Assembly (NCBI RefSeq): GCF_014764505.1
Contig: NZ_JACXWX010000017.1
Coordinates: 61,342 to 125,341, forward strand
Length of the DNA: 64,000 nt
From: Phormidium tenue FACHB-886
GTDB lineage: Bacteria; Cyanobacteriota; Cyanobacteriia; Elainellales; Elainellaceae
Reading direction: 5' to 3'
Shown here piece after piece: positions 17,998 to 26,585 of the stretch. Below the pieces are notes generated by a model. It saw only the letters and a list, made by a program, of their open reading frames with translations, ran no database searches and was not told the DNA's origin. The position numbers were made by a program, and so were the translations under genes. Every line of letters begins with the position of its first letter. Within the stretch, counting starts at the first letter, position 1.

Positions 17998-18942
17998 CTA
18001 CGCTTCAAATAGGCTGAAGCGTTGATACAACTTGAGCATTAACTCTTTAGAGTAAGTCAGCATTCCTTGAGGATAGTACCGCATCAGAAGATATAAGGCT
18101 TTGGCGGTTGAGACTACTTGCTTCTTCTTAAAACAGCTTGCAACCTCGTAAGCTAAATAGGGACCGTAGATTTTGCACCAATGTTGTTTTCCTGTTCTAT
18201 AAATTTCGCTGTAGCCTGCGCTTTTGCTAGCAAAATCCCACTGCTTATTGAAAACTCTCATCGATGCGTCAAGATGATTGGAAACACGCAGAGTCTGAGT
18301 TGCACTATCGCTATGTTCGCGATACTCCACAACCACATGATTGTGACAATATCCCGGAAACGCAGCAGCAGCTCGCAGATAGATATCGTAATCTTCTGCA
18401 GCTCTTAATGTTATATCAAATTCCCCAATTTCTCTGAAGACAGAGCGCCGAAACATAAACCTAGCGGGGGGATTGAGGCAAGTACCACCTAGGAGCGTCG
18501 GGTAGGGCGGTGCATCTAGTGGTTCTTCTAAACTAGATCGACTCGATTTCATTGGTATTCCATCTGATCGAATCACTCTACAAACTCCCACCGCAAACCC
18601 ACACTCTAAATGTTCATTTAAGCCTTGCACTCCAATTGCTAGCGCGTCAGGCAAGAGACGATCGTCGTGATCAAGAAAAACCAAGTAATCTCCTTGGCTA
18701 ACGTTTAAACCTACATTACGGGCAGCAGACACCCCTTGATTGTGCTGGTAGAGATATTTGACGGCGGGATAACGGGCTGCAATTTCTCTAGTCTGATCGG
18801 TTGAACCATCATCTACCACAATAATTTCAGCGGCTGGATAAGTCTGCCTCAGTACGCTGTCGATCGCCTCTGCTAGAAAACGATCGCTGTTGTAACAAGG
18901 AATAATCACTGATACTTTGACTGGTGACGTAGCTTGTGGCAT
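17998..18942 (-). CDS. Family 2 glycosyltransferase
   Basis: 314 residues from ATG 18942, which has GGAGAGG just upstream; ATG 18954 is less likely. GT-A fold: VSVIIPCYNSDRFLAEAIDS, IIVVDDGSTDQT, and the metal-binding DxD-like DYLVFLDHDDRL. ARFMFRRSVFREIGEFD and AEDYDIYLRAA are the usual acceptor-side blocks. The C-terminus is soluble, with no membrane segment. Such enzymes add a sugar to cell-surface polysaccharide or to a small molecule. It lies downstream of a TylF-like methyltransferase on the same strand, a common pairing in exopolysaccharide clusters. Confidence 0.92.
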   Translation of the reverse strand: MPQATSPVKVSVIIPCYNSDRFLAEAIDSVLRQTYPAAEIIVVDDGSTDQTREIAARYPAVKYLYQHNQGVSAARNVGLNVSQGDYLVFLDHDDRLLPDALAIGVQGLNEHLECGFAVGVCRVIRSDGIPMKSSRSSLEEPLDAPPYPTLLGGTCLNPPARFMFRRSVFREIGEFDITLRAAEDYDIYLRAAAAFPGYCHNHVVVEYREHSDSATQTLRVSNHLDASMRVFNKQWDFASKSAGYSEIYRTGKQHWCKIYGPYLAYEVASCFKKKQVVSTAKALYLLMRYYPQGMLTYSKELMLKLYQRFSLFEA

Positions 18943-19096
18943 AACCCTCTCCATTTCACATTTGCTAAAGAGCGATCGGGACTGTCGTGCAATAAAAAAT
19001 TCAAGAAAATCGTGTTGACGAGAGCGCAGCTACAGCAATTACCTGAATTGCCGTAGCTGAAAGGTTGCGCCACTCATTCAGAGCCGTAACCCAGAC

Positions 19097-19918
19097 CTAG
19101 TGATTACGAGAAATAATGAAGCAGGCAGTGTGCCCTTCGTAACGACCAAAATCTTTCACTGTAAATTGAGGGTTGACCTGAAGAAATTCGTCAAATGCTT
19201 TCTTTTCGCCCAAATCCTTCTCTGCCAGACTATAAGAATTCCAATCGTCGAAGAAGAGAATTGCCTGATCTTGAATCAAGGGTTCGCAAAACTTGAGAAC
19301 CTCTACGGTGGAGGAATATAGATCGCAGTCCACCATGATTACACTGGCTTTCTTGATCGAGTAGCGATCGCGTAATTCCGGCTTCAATGTGTCACAAAAC
19401 CATCCTTTAGTCAAAAATACCCGGTTCCAATCAATGCCTCGGCGTGTCAAAATCCCTTTGGTAAATTCAATGCTGAATTTGAATTGACCAGGATACCAAG
19501 CTCCCTCGTCCTCCACGGCAGCAATGTCTGGCATTCCTTCGAAGGAATCAAAACCAAACAGCCGAACAGGGGCTAAATTCAAATCTTTCACCACTTTAAA
19601 CATACAGCTCAAGGAAGTGCCGCTAAAAACGCCAAATTCCAAATAATCTCCTATATTGTCAGCACCTAGCTCTCCAATCAGGTAAAGCAACGCTTCCTGC
19701 TGCTTTGCCTTTAAAGCATCTACTGAAAGAATGATAGCTGCATCTGTACCGTGAGTTTCTAGATAATTTTGAGCTTGAAGCTCGGCAATCTTCTTCTGAA
19801 TAAACTCTGGCATAAATTTGAGAACATAGTTTCCCACATTTTTTAATCCAAGAAATTTAAATAGTTGAATGCTGAAGGAACCAAAATTTGACCAGCTGTA
19901 GCTACTGTTGCTTGTCAT
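19097..19918 (-). CDS. TylF/MycF-like SAM-dependent methyltransferase
   Basis: 273 residues. The class I methyltransferase core is clear: YLEFGVFSGTSLSCMF (SAM motif I), LFGFDSFEGMPD, VIMVDCDLYSSTVEVL and ILFFDDWNSY, which supplies metal-binding aspartates. TylF and MycF are Mg-dependent O-methyltransferases acting on deoxysugars of macrolides; in cyanobacteria relatives usually lie in polysaccharide clusters. Its gene precedes the GT2 gene on the same strand, 154 bases apart, so the two may modify and assemble one glycan. The sugar substrate is unknown. Confidence 0.88.
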   Translation of the reverse strand: MTSNSSYSWSNFGSFSIQLFKFLGLKNVGNYVLKFMPEFIQKKIAELQAQNYLETHGTDAAIILSVDALKAKQQEALLYLIGELGADNIGDYLEFGVFSGTSLSCMFKVVKDLNLAPVRLFGFDSFEGMPDIAAVEDEGAWYPGQFKFSIEFTKGILTRRGIDWNRVFLTKGWFCDTLKPELRDRYSIKKASVIMVDCDLYSSTVEVLKFCEPLIQDQAILFFDDWNSYSLAEKDLGEKKAFDEFLQVNPQFTVKDFGRYEGHTACFIISRNH

Positions 19919-20329
19919 AAAACCTCGTTTTAAATTTAGAAAAATACAAGAAAAGCAAGGACTCAGTCCTTATGTGAACACCTTTGGAACTAGCACGGGC
20001 TCACAGGAGACTGTTCTTACTTTCAATACAGCGGCAAAAAGCTTTCTCCTAAACTCAATGATCGAACGCACACAATCATCGAATTCAGCAGAAATAAAAG
20101 CGCGACCACAGCACAGCCCCAACATTAGAAGGACTGCAGCATTGCGTCACGATCATGCGAATTTTCAACAGACGGTAAAGGCTAAACTCTCAGCAAAATG
20201 CCTAAAGCTAGCCTAGACTAATGAAGTCCAAGGCGAAGTGATGCTGAAGTTTTTAACAGTGTTTTCCCCCTCAAAAGCCCGTTAGAGAGCTTCCAGCGTC
20301 ATCCAAGGGAGAAGCAAAAATTTAACCTT
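19919..20329. other. Intergenic region
   Basis: 411 bases between the divergent methyltransferase and the small minus-strand ORF. Reading frames here lack coding-like composition. No box or hairpin I can support. Confidence 0.4.
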
Positions 20330-20473
20330 TTATGGTGGAGTAAGTCCACCAGGAATCCGGACAGCATTAACACGCCGAGGCATTGGCTCAGGTGCAATGA
20401 AAAGATTGCCCTTCAGCAACTGTTGCTGAAGGCATAGCAGGAAGAGCGATTGATTAAAATTTGGCTCAAACAT
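20330..20473 (-). CDS. 47-residue small protein of unknown function
   Basis: A 48-codon frame from ATG 20473 to TAA 20330 with GAGG about 10 bases upstream. The peptide opens with MFEPNFNQSLFLLCLQQQLL (a short amphipathic or hydrophobic stretch) and ends in a basic, proline-rich tail (EPMPRRVNAVRIPGGLTPP). The clean frame, ribosome site and balanced composition favour a real gene. The region coding for the Q/L stretch (20410-20432) is itself an inverted repeat, so DNA secondary structure alone may explain part of it. I recognise no family. Confidence 0.45.
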   Translation of the reverse strand: MFEPNFNQSLFLLCLQQQLLKGNLFIAPEPMPRRVNAVRIPGGLTPP

Positions 20474-20972
20474 AATAGTCAGCCTCTAACGATCATTGAG
20501 TCATGCTGCTTCCTATGCATACTCACTTGCTGGTCATACCTTAACATCCCAGGCAACCGGGAAAACGCTGATGTGAAGCTCTTCCTCAAACCTTCACAAA
20601 CGATTGATGAATACTTCAAGGCTTCTTTATAGATTCCTAAGAAGATGTCTGAAGAATGTTGATAGTGGCTTAAATCGCTCTTTAAAGCGCCAACTGAGAG
20701 AATTTCGGCTCAATCCTGCTCAAAGGTGCTCAGTTTTGAAAAGTAAATGCAAGATAGCTGCTGCGTTTCAGATATCTTTTGAAGAAATACAAATATTTTT
20801 TATATTTCTGTCGAAAAGGACTATTCAGTGAACTGTAGGAATATTTTCGCTTTAAAGGCAGAGATAGAAACAGTAAACAGAATACATTTTCTGTGATTTG
20901 GTGAAGCGCTTGTGTAGATATGACCAGCGATCGTACCTGAGTAGAATAGCAAACCAGCAGGAGATTTCAGCA
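20474..20972. other. Intergenic region upstream of the VanZ-like gene
   Basis: 499 AT-rich bases. Frames in it are basic and look random. It should hold the promoters of the small minus-strand ORF and of the VanZ-like gene; no box is clear. Confidence 0.4.
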
Positions 20973-22448
20973 ATGCATGTTCCACCGGGGATTAGCCCAA
21001 AAGACCCGTCTAAGTTCAACCAATGGGCATCCCGACAAGGGCTCAGAATCACCCTAGTCAGCCTGCTGCTCATTATCAGCTACTCGCTTTTTCCCTTCCA
21101 ATTCTCCAACGGAGCTCATTTCTCTTGGCAGTGGTTTGTTGCTCGGCTAAGCTGGGATGAACTCTCCGACTGGACAGATTTGGCAGAGTGGCTTGTAAAT
21201 CTACTCTTATATGCAACGCAGAGCTACGGATTGACTAGCCTGCTTCAACGCCATCGCTGGCAGCCGATTGCCCAATTTGTGCTCGTCACTGTTGTCTGCG
21301 TCGGTCTGGCAGTTCTCACAGAAAGCCTGCAAGCCTTTTTGCCCGGCAGAAATCCCAATCTCACGGATCTATTAGTTGGTAGCTTGGGTGGGTTTGTGGG
21401 TTGCTTGGTCTTTCATCTCTATTGGTTTCGTTCCCTCAAAATTGCGCTCGCCAGTTTTGTTGGCTATATGGTTCTCACCTTTCTGCTCTCTATGTCCCTA
21501 CCGCCAACTAACGATTTTAGGAACTGGGATGTAACCTTTCCACTGCTCGTCGGCAATGAGCAAACGGGAGATCGCCCTTGGGCTGGCTCACTATCTGAGC
21601 TTCAGATTTTTAATCGCTCGATCTCCCAGCCAGAAGTAGCTCGGCTATTGTCCAGTCGAACACTAGCAGACGATCGATCGCTGGTTGCCGCTTACTCGTT
21701 GACAGGGCAGGGAGATTACCCCGATTTAACAGGACATCTGCCAGCCCTAGCTTGGAAAGGAGCTGCTTCTACAGGCAAGGCAGGGGTTGTTTTGAACGCT
21801 CAACAGTGGTTAGAAACGACTGCTCCTGCTATTTATTTAACAAATCAAATTAAAGAGACTGGTGAACTTGCGATCAGTTTCACCGTTGCTTCAGGTGATC
21901 TAAGCCAAACCGGACCCGCAAGAATTGTTTCGCTCTCTAGAGATGTGCTGCATCGCAACTTTACTCTAGGACAACAGGCAGATGCGCTAGTGTTGCGTTT
22001 CCGCACGGCGACTACAGGCAATGCAGGCAGCACTGAGCTACCGATCCCCGGTATTTTCTTAAATACTAAGTCGCATCATTTTGTCATCACTTATACAAAT
22101 ACTGTTTTCAATGTCTACGTAGACAGCTTGCAAAATTCTTATACGGTCAGTCTATTTCCCATCGATCGAACGCTCGTTTACTACACATTCATTTTTATCC
22201 CGCTTGGACTGCTTTTGGGACTTGTGATGCTGCTATCCCACCGAAAATCATTCTCAAGCACTTTTGCAGTTCTAACAAGCGCTATCTTGCCTGCATTGAT
22301 TTTGGAAAGCTTGCTAAGCAGCACAGACAACCGGAACTTTAGTTCTGGAAACGTGTTGCTGAGTCTAATGTTAATGATAGGTGCCTGCTTGTTGACTCAG
22401 GGGATGGGTCAGCTTTGGCGGAGATCTACTTTCACCCAATTTCAGTAG
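20973..22448 (+). CDS. VanZ-family membrane protein with concanavalin/LamG-like domain
   Basis: 491 residues from ATG 20973, which has CAGGAG nine bases upstream; the frame extends back to 20898 but without a ribosome site. Residues about 20-160 give the VanZ core: four membrane segments with DLAEWLVNLLLYATQSYG and LTESLQAFLPGRNPNLTDLL, which match the conserved N..LF.PfG and E..Q...RG/R..d..DLl motifs. Residues about 190-400 look like a LamG/concanavalin beta-sandwich (SELQIFNRSISQPEVARLL). Two or three more membrane segments end the protein. VanZ proteins are tied to cell-envelope traits such as teicoplanin resistance; an attached sugar-binding domain suggests a surface role. Confidence 0.82.
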   Translation: MHVPPGISPKDPSKFNQWASRQGLRITLVSLLLIISYSLFPFQFSNGAHFSWQWFVARLSWDELSDWTDLAEWLVNLLLYATQSYGLTSLLQRHRWQPIAQFVLVTVVCVGLAVLTESLQAFLPGRNPNLTDLLVGSLGGFVGCLVFHLYWFRSLKIALASFVGYMVLTFLLSMSLPPTNDFRNWDVTFPLLVGNEQTGDRPWAGSLSELQIFNRSISQPEVARLLSSRTLADDRSLVAAYSLTGQGDYPDLTGHLPALAWKGAASTGKAGVVLNAQQWLETTAPAIYLTNQIKETGELAISFTVASGDLSQTGPARIVSLSRDVLHRNFTLGQQADALVLRFRTATTGNAGSTELPIPGIFLNTKSHHFVITYTNTVFNVYVDSLQNSYTVSLFPIDRTLVYYTFIFIPLGLLLGLVMLLSHRKSFSSTFAVLTSAILPALILESLLSSTDNRNFSSGNVLLSLMLMIGACLLTQGMGQLWRRSTFTQFQ

Positions 22449-22670
22449 TGGAAGGAGCTAGCCCTTACAAAAGCTTAATAAATTTATCTTATTAAATCGA
22501 TAAAAATGAATATTTGAATTTATCAGGCGAACAGATTAGGCTGGAGCTATCTCCAAAACTGCCGATATGATGACCAGTCACTCTATCCCTGCACGAAACT
22601 CAGGCAACTGATTCCTCATCTCCAGTCCGCAAGATGATCCTCCCAGCGATTGCAAGGCAGGTAAGCCCTG

Positions 22671-23105
22671 ATGGAACTGTCTAACAAAACCGAATATGCA
22701 CTACTGGCAATGCTATCGTTAGCGGTTCACTACAACGATGACGAACCGCTGCAAATCCGTCAGATTGCTGTTGAGCAAAATATTCCAAATCGCTATCTCG
22801 ATCAACTCTTAGCTGAGCTAAGACGAGGGGGATTAATTCGCAGCGAGCGCGGGGCTAAAGGAGGGTATTGGCTGGCTCAAGCTCCCGAAAAAACTACAGT
22901 TTTGTCAATCCTCAATTGTATAGAGGGAGCCGATTGGCAAGACACCGAAAGTAAGGGTGATGTCAACGCAAGCGAGAAAGGTGTAATTTTGAAGATTTGG
23001 CAGGAGGCAAAGCAGGCAGCAAGGGTAGTTTTGCAGAAATACACTTTACAGGATTTGGTAGAGAAGCGAGAGGCTTGGCAGCGTCCAATCATGTACTACA
23101 TTTGA
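22671..23105 (+). CDS. Rrf2-family transcriptional regulator
   Basis: 144 residues. Winged helix: MELSNKTEYALLAMLSLAVH, LQIRQIAVEQNIPNRYLDQL and the wing LRRGGLIRSERGAKGGYWLA. The three-cysteine cluster that holds an Fe-S centre in IscR and NsrR is missing; only one Cys is present, near LNCIEG. It therefore resembles CymR-like members that sense through a partner or another ligand. It is monocistronic, and its target is not obvious from its neighbours. Confidence 0.9.
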   Translation: MELSNKTEYALLAMLSLAVHYNDDEPLQIRQIAVEQNIPNRYLDQLLAELRRGGLIRSERGAKGGYWLAQAPEKTTVLSILNCIEGADWQDTESKGDVNASEKGVILKIWQEAKQAARVVLQKYTLQDLVEKREAWQRPIMYYI

Positions 23106-23330
23106 AACTATGGTGCTGCGTGCCTAGACTGCGATTATTGTTGTGAAGATTTCACTGCACAGAGCTTTCACAAAGCATCTCACAGCTCAAATAGTATCGC
23201 TATAGTTGGAAGGATAGTGGCTGGTAATTGCTGTTGTTTCCAGCCGTTACCCATTGCCCACAGATCGCATAAGTTGACCTCCTCCTGGATTAGATAAAAC
23301 TAGGAGAGCTGTTTAAGTCGATTTTGTGGG

Positions 23331-25802
23331 ATGATGCAACGGATGAAAGGATTTCGTCTGAAAGTTCAGCAAATTGATCAACGTTGCCTTTTTGAACTGT
23401 CTGGACAAGGGCAACAGCTTGCTGCCACGCTAGACTATCCAATCCAGTTGACTGAGCTTTATCAGGACTGGAAGCGAGTTTATCTAAGTTTCTACAAAAC
23501 GGTGGAATTGCCGCTGTTGCCCACAGACTTGCCAGATGCAGAGCTGCGCGGCTGGACAATCAGCGGTGGCTACTTGACTCCTGCTCCGATAGACTGGCAA
23601 AGGAAGCTCGTAGAAGCCGAGACTCGGCTACTGAATGAATTTCATCGCTGGCTCCGCAGTGCAGAACTGTTTGAAATTCGAGCGGCAATCGCCCGTGCCA
23701 GCCGAGAAGTGACTGTCACCGATCGCCCTACGCCAGACCCACGGCTTGATGTCTTTTTGATCTGCACTCCGCTGGAGTTAGCCCGGTTTCCCTGGGAAGT
23801 TTGGGAGATTAGCGCTGATTTTGCGGCAACTGGAGCTATCCGGATTCTGCGAACTCCAGCTACGATTCGCATAGAGAGTGGCTCATCCAATGTGCGGCAT
23901 CGAGCTAGAATTTTGGCGATTTTAGGAGATGACACAGGGCTAAATTTTCAAGGCGATCGAGAAGCGGTGCGATCGCTCTCGCGGGTAGCAGAAGTGACGT
24001 TTGTGGGCTGGCAGCCAGGGCAAACGGCGACAGAAGTGAAAGAGGAAATTCGTCGTGCTCTCACCCATCCGCAAGGCTGGGATGTGCTATTTTTTGCCGG
24101 ACACAGCAACGAGGCAGAAATCACAGGCGGAGAATTGGCGATCGCGCCCGGAGTTTCTCTCTCGATCCGCGAGATCACGCCGCAGCTTGTGGCAGCCAAA
24201 GAACGAGGGCTGCAGGTGGCAATCTTCAATTCGTGCAGCGGCTTAAACCTGGCTGAGTCGCTGATTGGGTTAGGGTTTAGCCAGGTTGCTGTGATGCGAG
24301 AACCGATTCACAATCGAGTTGCACAAGAATTTTTGGTGCAGTTTTTGCGTCATTTAGCCGATCATCAAGATGTCCAAGAGTCGTTGTTGGCTGCCTGCCA
24401 ATTTCTGCGTCTGGAAAAGAATTTGACGTACCCTTCGACTTATTTAATTCCGTCGTTATTCTGTCACCCTGATGCTTCATTTTTCCGGATTGAGCCGATT
24501 CGCTGGACGCGGCACTTCCGGCGATTTTTGCCAACGCGCCTAGAAGCGATCGCCCTGGCAGTGGGTTTAGCCCTGAGCTTGTTTTCCCCAGTCCAGTCAG
24601 CTCTACTGGATGCCCGGATTTTGGCAGAGGCAGCCTATCGCAACCACACAGGGCAGGTTCCTGTAGCGACTGAGCCTCCTCCCGTAGCGCTCATTCAGAT
24701 TGATAGCCAATCGATTAGCAAAAACGGTGTTTCTCAAATCCAACCGATCGATCGAACCTATTTAGCAAAGTTAGTCGATCGAGCAATTGCGCTGAAGGCG
24801 CAGCTGATTGGTGTTGACTTTGTGTTAGACACACCGCAACCTGGGGATGCAGCTCTGGCGCAATCTGTGCGAACTGCCGTGTCTCAGCAGGATACCTGGC
24901 TGGTGTTTGCGGGTGTCTTCGATCCGGGCGGCGAAATTGGCGTGAGTGAGCAGATTGCCAGCCCCAGCCAGCGTCTTCAAGCCTACATTGATGCCGACCC
25001 GCTCTATGTTGCACTGCCTTACCCAAACGAAAATTGCTATCAAACTTGCCCGTTTGCTTATCTGCTGTCGCTGGTTCATGCGGCGCGTTCTCGGGCTGTT
25101 CCCTTGTCTCAGTCTGCGCCTCCGCAAGAGCTGCGATCTCAGTTCCTCAAGACGATCGATTCTCCATCCTGGCGGCAGGCATTTGCCAGTCTGCGGCAGC
25201 TACACCTGTCTTCTGTTAGCGTTTGGGCAACTGAGAACTGGGATCTGCACTGGTTAGAACCGCTGATTGATTTTTCGATTCCCAGCGATCGGGTTTACGA
25301 GCGGATTTCGGCATGGCGGCTCCTGGATCTGGAGCAGCCGCTAGAGGCTAACTTCTCCCAGCAGATTGTGATCATTGCTCCCGGCGATGATGAGCGGCTG
25401 GGCATGTCTCCGGGAGCAGCCGATCGATACCCTCTTCCGGCTGCCTTGCGCTATTGGAAACCTCAGAACTGGCTAACGGGTGGAGAATCGCACGCCTACA
25501 TGATTCACCATCAGCTCACCCAACGGCTGGTGATTCCGATTCCTGACCTGTGGATGGTGGGCGTAGCGGTGCTGCTGGGAAAAGGAATTGTTCTGCTGCT
25601 TCACCGCCAGCAGGATCGGCACCTCTGGACGGCTCAGCGACGGCGACGCATCCTCGCTGGACTGGTGGCAATGACAGCTCTTTATGGGCTGGCTGGGCTG
25701 CAGCTTTATATTTCTGCCGCGATTTTGCTGCCCTGGCTTTTGCCAAGCGCCATGGTTTGGATTTATCTGTTTCCGGCGCTCAGGAAGCAAACGGATGCTT
25801 AA
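23331..25802 (+). CDS. CHAT-CHASE2 membrane protein
   Basis: 823 residues; ATG 23331 chosen, ATG 23343 possible. Residues about 120-390 form a CHAT caspase-like peptidase domain with the His in FFAGHSNEAEITGGEL and the Cys in IFNSCSGLNLAESL. A membrane segment near 400-425 leads to a CHASE2 sensor domain (VALIQIDSQSISKNGV, YLAKLVDRAIALKAQLIGVD). Three closing membrane segments follow (IPDLWMVGVAVLLGKGIVLLL ... YISAAILLPWLLPSAMVWI). CHASE2 is an extracellular sensor normally followed by a kinase or cyclase; here no output domain follows, so the N-terminal cytoplasmic CHAT domain may be the output. The combination is known in cyanobacteria but not functionally understood. Confidence 0.88.
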   Translation: MMQRMKGFRLKVQQIDQRCLFELSGQGQQLAATLDYPIQLTELYQDWKRVYLSFYKTVELPLLPTDLPDAELRGWTISGGYLTPAPIDWQRKLVEAETRLLNEFHRWLRSAELFEIRAAIARASREVTVTDRPTPDPRLDVFLICTPLELARFPWEVWEISADFAATGAIRILRTPATIRIESGSSNVRHRARILAILGDDTGLNFQGDREAVRSLSRVAEVTFVGWQPGQTATEVKEEIRRALTHPQGWDVLFFAGHSNEAEITGGELAIAPGVSLSIREITPQLVAAKERGLQVAIFNSCSGLNLAESLIGLGFSQVAVMREPIHNRVAQEFLVQFLRHLADHQDVQESLLAACQFLRLEKNLTYPSTYLIPSLFCHPDASFFRIEPIRWTRHFRRFLPTRLEAIALAVGLALSLFSPVQSALLDARILAEAAYRNHTGQVPVATEPPPVALIQIDSQSISKNGVSQIQPIDRTYLAKLVDRAIALKAQLIGVDFVLDTPQPGDAALAQSVRTAVSQQDTWLVFAGVFDPGGEIGVSEQIASPSQRLQAYIDADPLYVALPYPNENCYQTCPFAYLLSLVHAARSRAVPLSQSAPPQELRSQFLKTIDSPSWRQAFASLRQLHLSSVSVWATENWDLHWLEPLIDFSIPSDRVYERISAWRLLDLEQPLEANFSQQIVIIAPGDDERLGMSPGAADRYPLPAALRYWKPQNWLTGGESHAYMIHHQLTQRLVIPIPDLWMVGVAVLLGKGIVLLLHRQQDRHLWTAQRRRRILAGLVAMTALYGLAGLQLYISAAILLPWLLPSAMVWIYLFPALRKQTDA

Positions 25803-25815
25803 GGTTTGTGGTAGC

Positions 25816-25863
25816 TTGACTTTCTCAATCAATTTACTTTAGTCTAGAGCCGACCGATCGGTT
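25816..25863 (+). promoter_or_regulatory. Promoter and operator of the TetR gene
   Basis: TTGACT at 25816 and TAGTCT at 25840 are separated by 18 bases. Directly after them lies GACCGATCGGT, whose perfect core ACCGATCGGT is 25853-25862, five bases before the start codon. The same core occurs before the hydrolase gene, which supports an autoregulatory TetR operator. Confidence 0.65.
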
Positions 25864-25867
25864 TCTT

Positions 25868-26461
25868 ATGGGAAAAGGCGAAACGACCAAATTAGACATC
25901 ATTCAACGGGCAGCCCCGATCTTTAATCAGCAGGGCTACGCGGGGGCCTCGATCGCAGATGTCATGAAAGCGACTGGTTTACAGAAAGGAGGAATTTACA
26001 ACCACTTCCAAAGTAAAGAGCATCTAGCGCTAGAAGTGTTCAGCTACTCGATGCGTTTAATCCGTCAGCAATACGCGGAAGCACTAGAAGGTCATGCTTC
26101 TGCGCCTGACCAACTGCTTGCCTTCATGGCTGTTTTTCAACGGTTTTTTCATCATCCTCCTGTTCCCGGTGGTTGTCCGTTACTCAATATGGCAATCGAG
26201 TCTGATGATGCATTTCCGGCGCTGCGACAGCAAGCCCGTCAGGAAATGAAAAGCTGGCACCACTGGATTGCGCGGATTATCCGAGGCGGAATTAAACGCG
26301 GTGAGATCCGATCGACTGTAGAGGTCAAGGCAGCTGCAACGCTATTTATTGCCTGTTTGGAGGGCGGGTTGATGTTGAGCAAATTACAGGACGATCCGAT
26401 TTATCTACAACAGGCGATCGCGCACCTCCAGACTTATATTGCAGCCGATCTCAGCTTGTAA
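25868..26461 (+). CDS. TetR/AcrR-family repressor
   Basis: 197 residues. N-terminal helix-turn-helix: IIQRAAPIFNQQGYAGASIA, DVMKATGLQKGGIYNHF, QSKEHLALEVF. The C-terminal ligand domain carries GGCPLLNMAIESDDAFP, a block typical of the YcdC/AcrR-like subgroup (TetR_C_11-type). Two copies of ACCGATCGGT, one at its own promoter and one before the downstream hydrolase gene 124 bases further on, point to autoregulation and control of the hydrolase. The inducing ligand is unknown. Confidence 0.92.
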   Translation: MGKGETTKLDIIQRAAPIFNQQGYAGASIADVMKATGLQKGGIYNHFQSKEHLALEVFSYSMRLIRQQYAEALEGHASAPDQLLAFMAVFQRFFHHPPVPGGCPLLNMAIESDDAFPALRQQARQEMKSWHHWIARIIRGGIKRGEIRSTVEVKAAATLFIACLEGGLMLSKLQDDPIYLQQAIAHLQTYIAADLSL

Positions 26462-26531
26462 CGACGATTCAAAGTTTTTAGCGTAAGGATGTTCGCTCCT
26501 GTACCTTTGCTCAATCTTTCTTACTCAAAAA

Positions 26532-26547
26532 AAGACCGATCGGTCTT
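26532..26547. promoter_or_regulatory. TetR operator before the alpha/beta hydrolase
   Basis: AAGACCGATCGGTCTT is a perfect 16-bp palindrome sharing the core ACCGATCGGT with the site at 25853-25862. It lies 38 bases before the hydrolase start, suitable for repression by the upstream TetR protein. Confidence 0.75.
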
Positions 26548-26585
26548 AAATTTTTAATCCAATCCTGAATGCTGGGTAAACTCAT

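Noticed and set aside
19908..20216. 102-residue plus-strand frame upstream of the methyltransferase
   Set aside because: Composition is random-like, with no ribosome site, and it starts inside the methyltransferase gene.
20410..20432. Inverted repeat CCTTCAGCAAC / GTTGCTGAAGG as a terminator
   Set aside because: It lies inside the 47-codon frame, has only a one-base centre and is not followed by a T-run.
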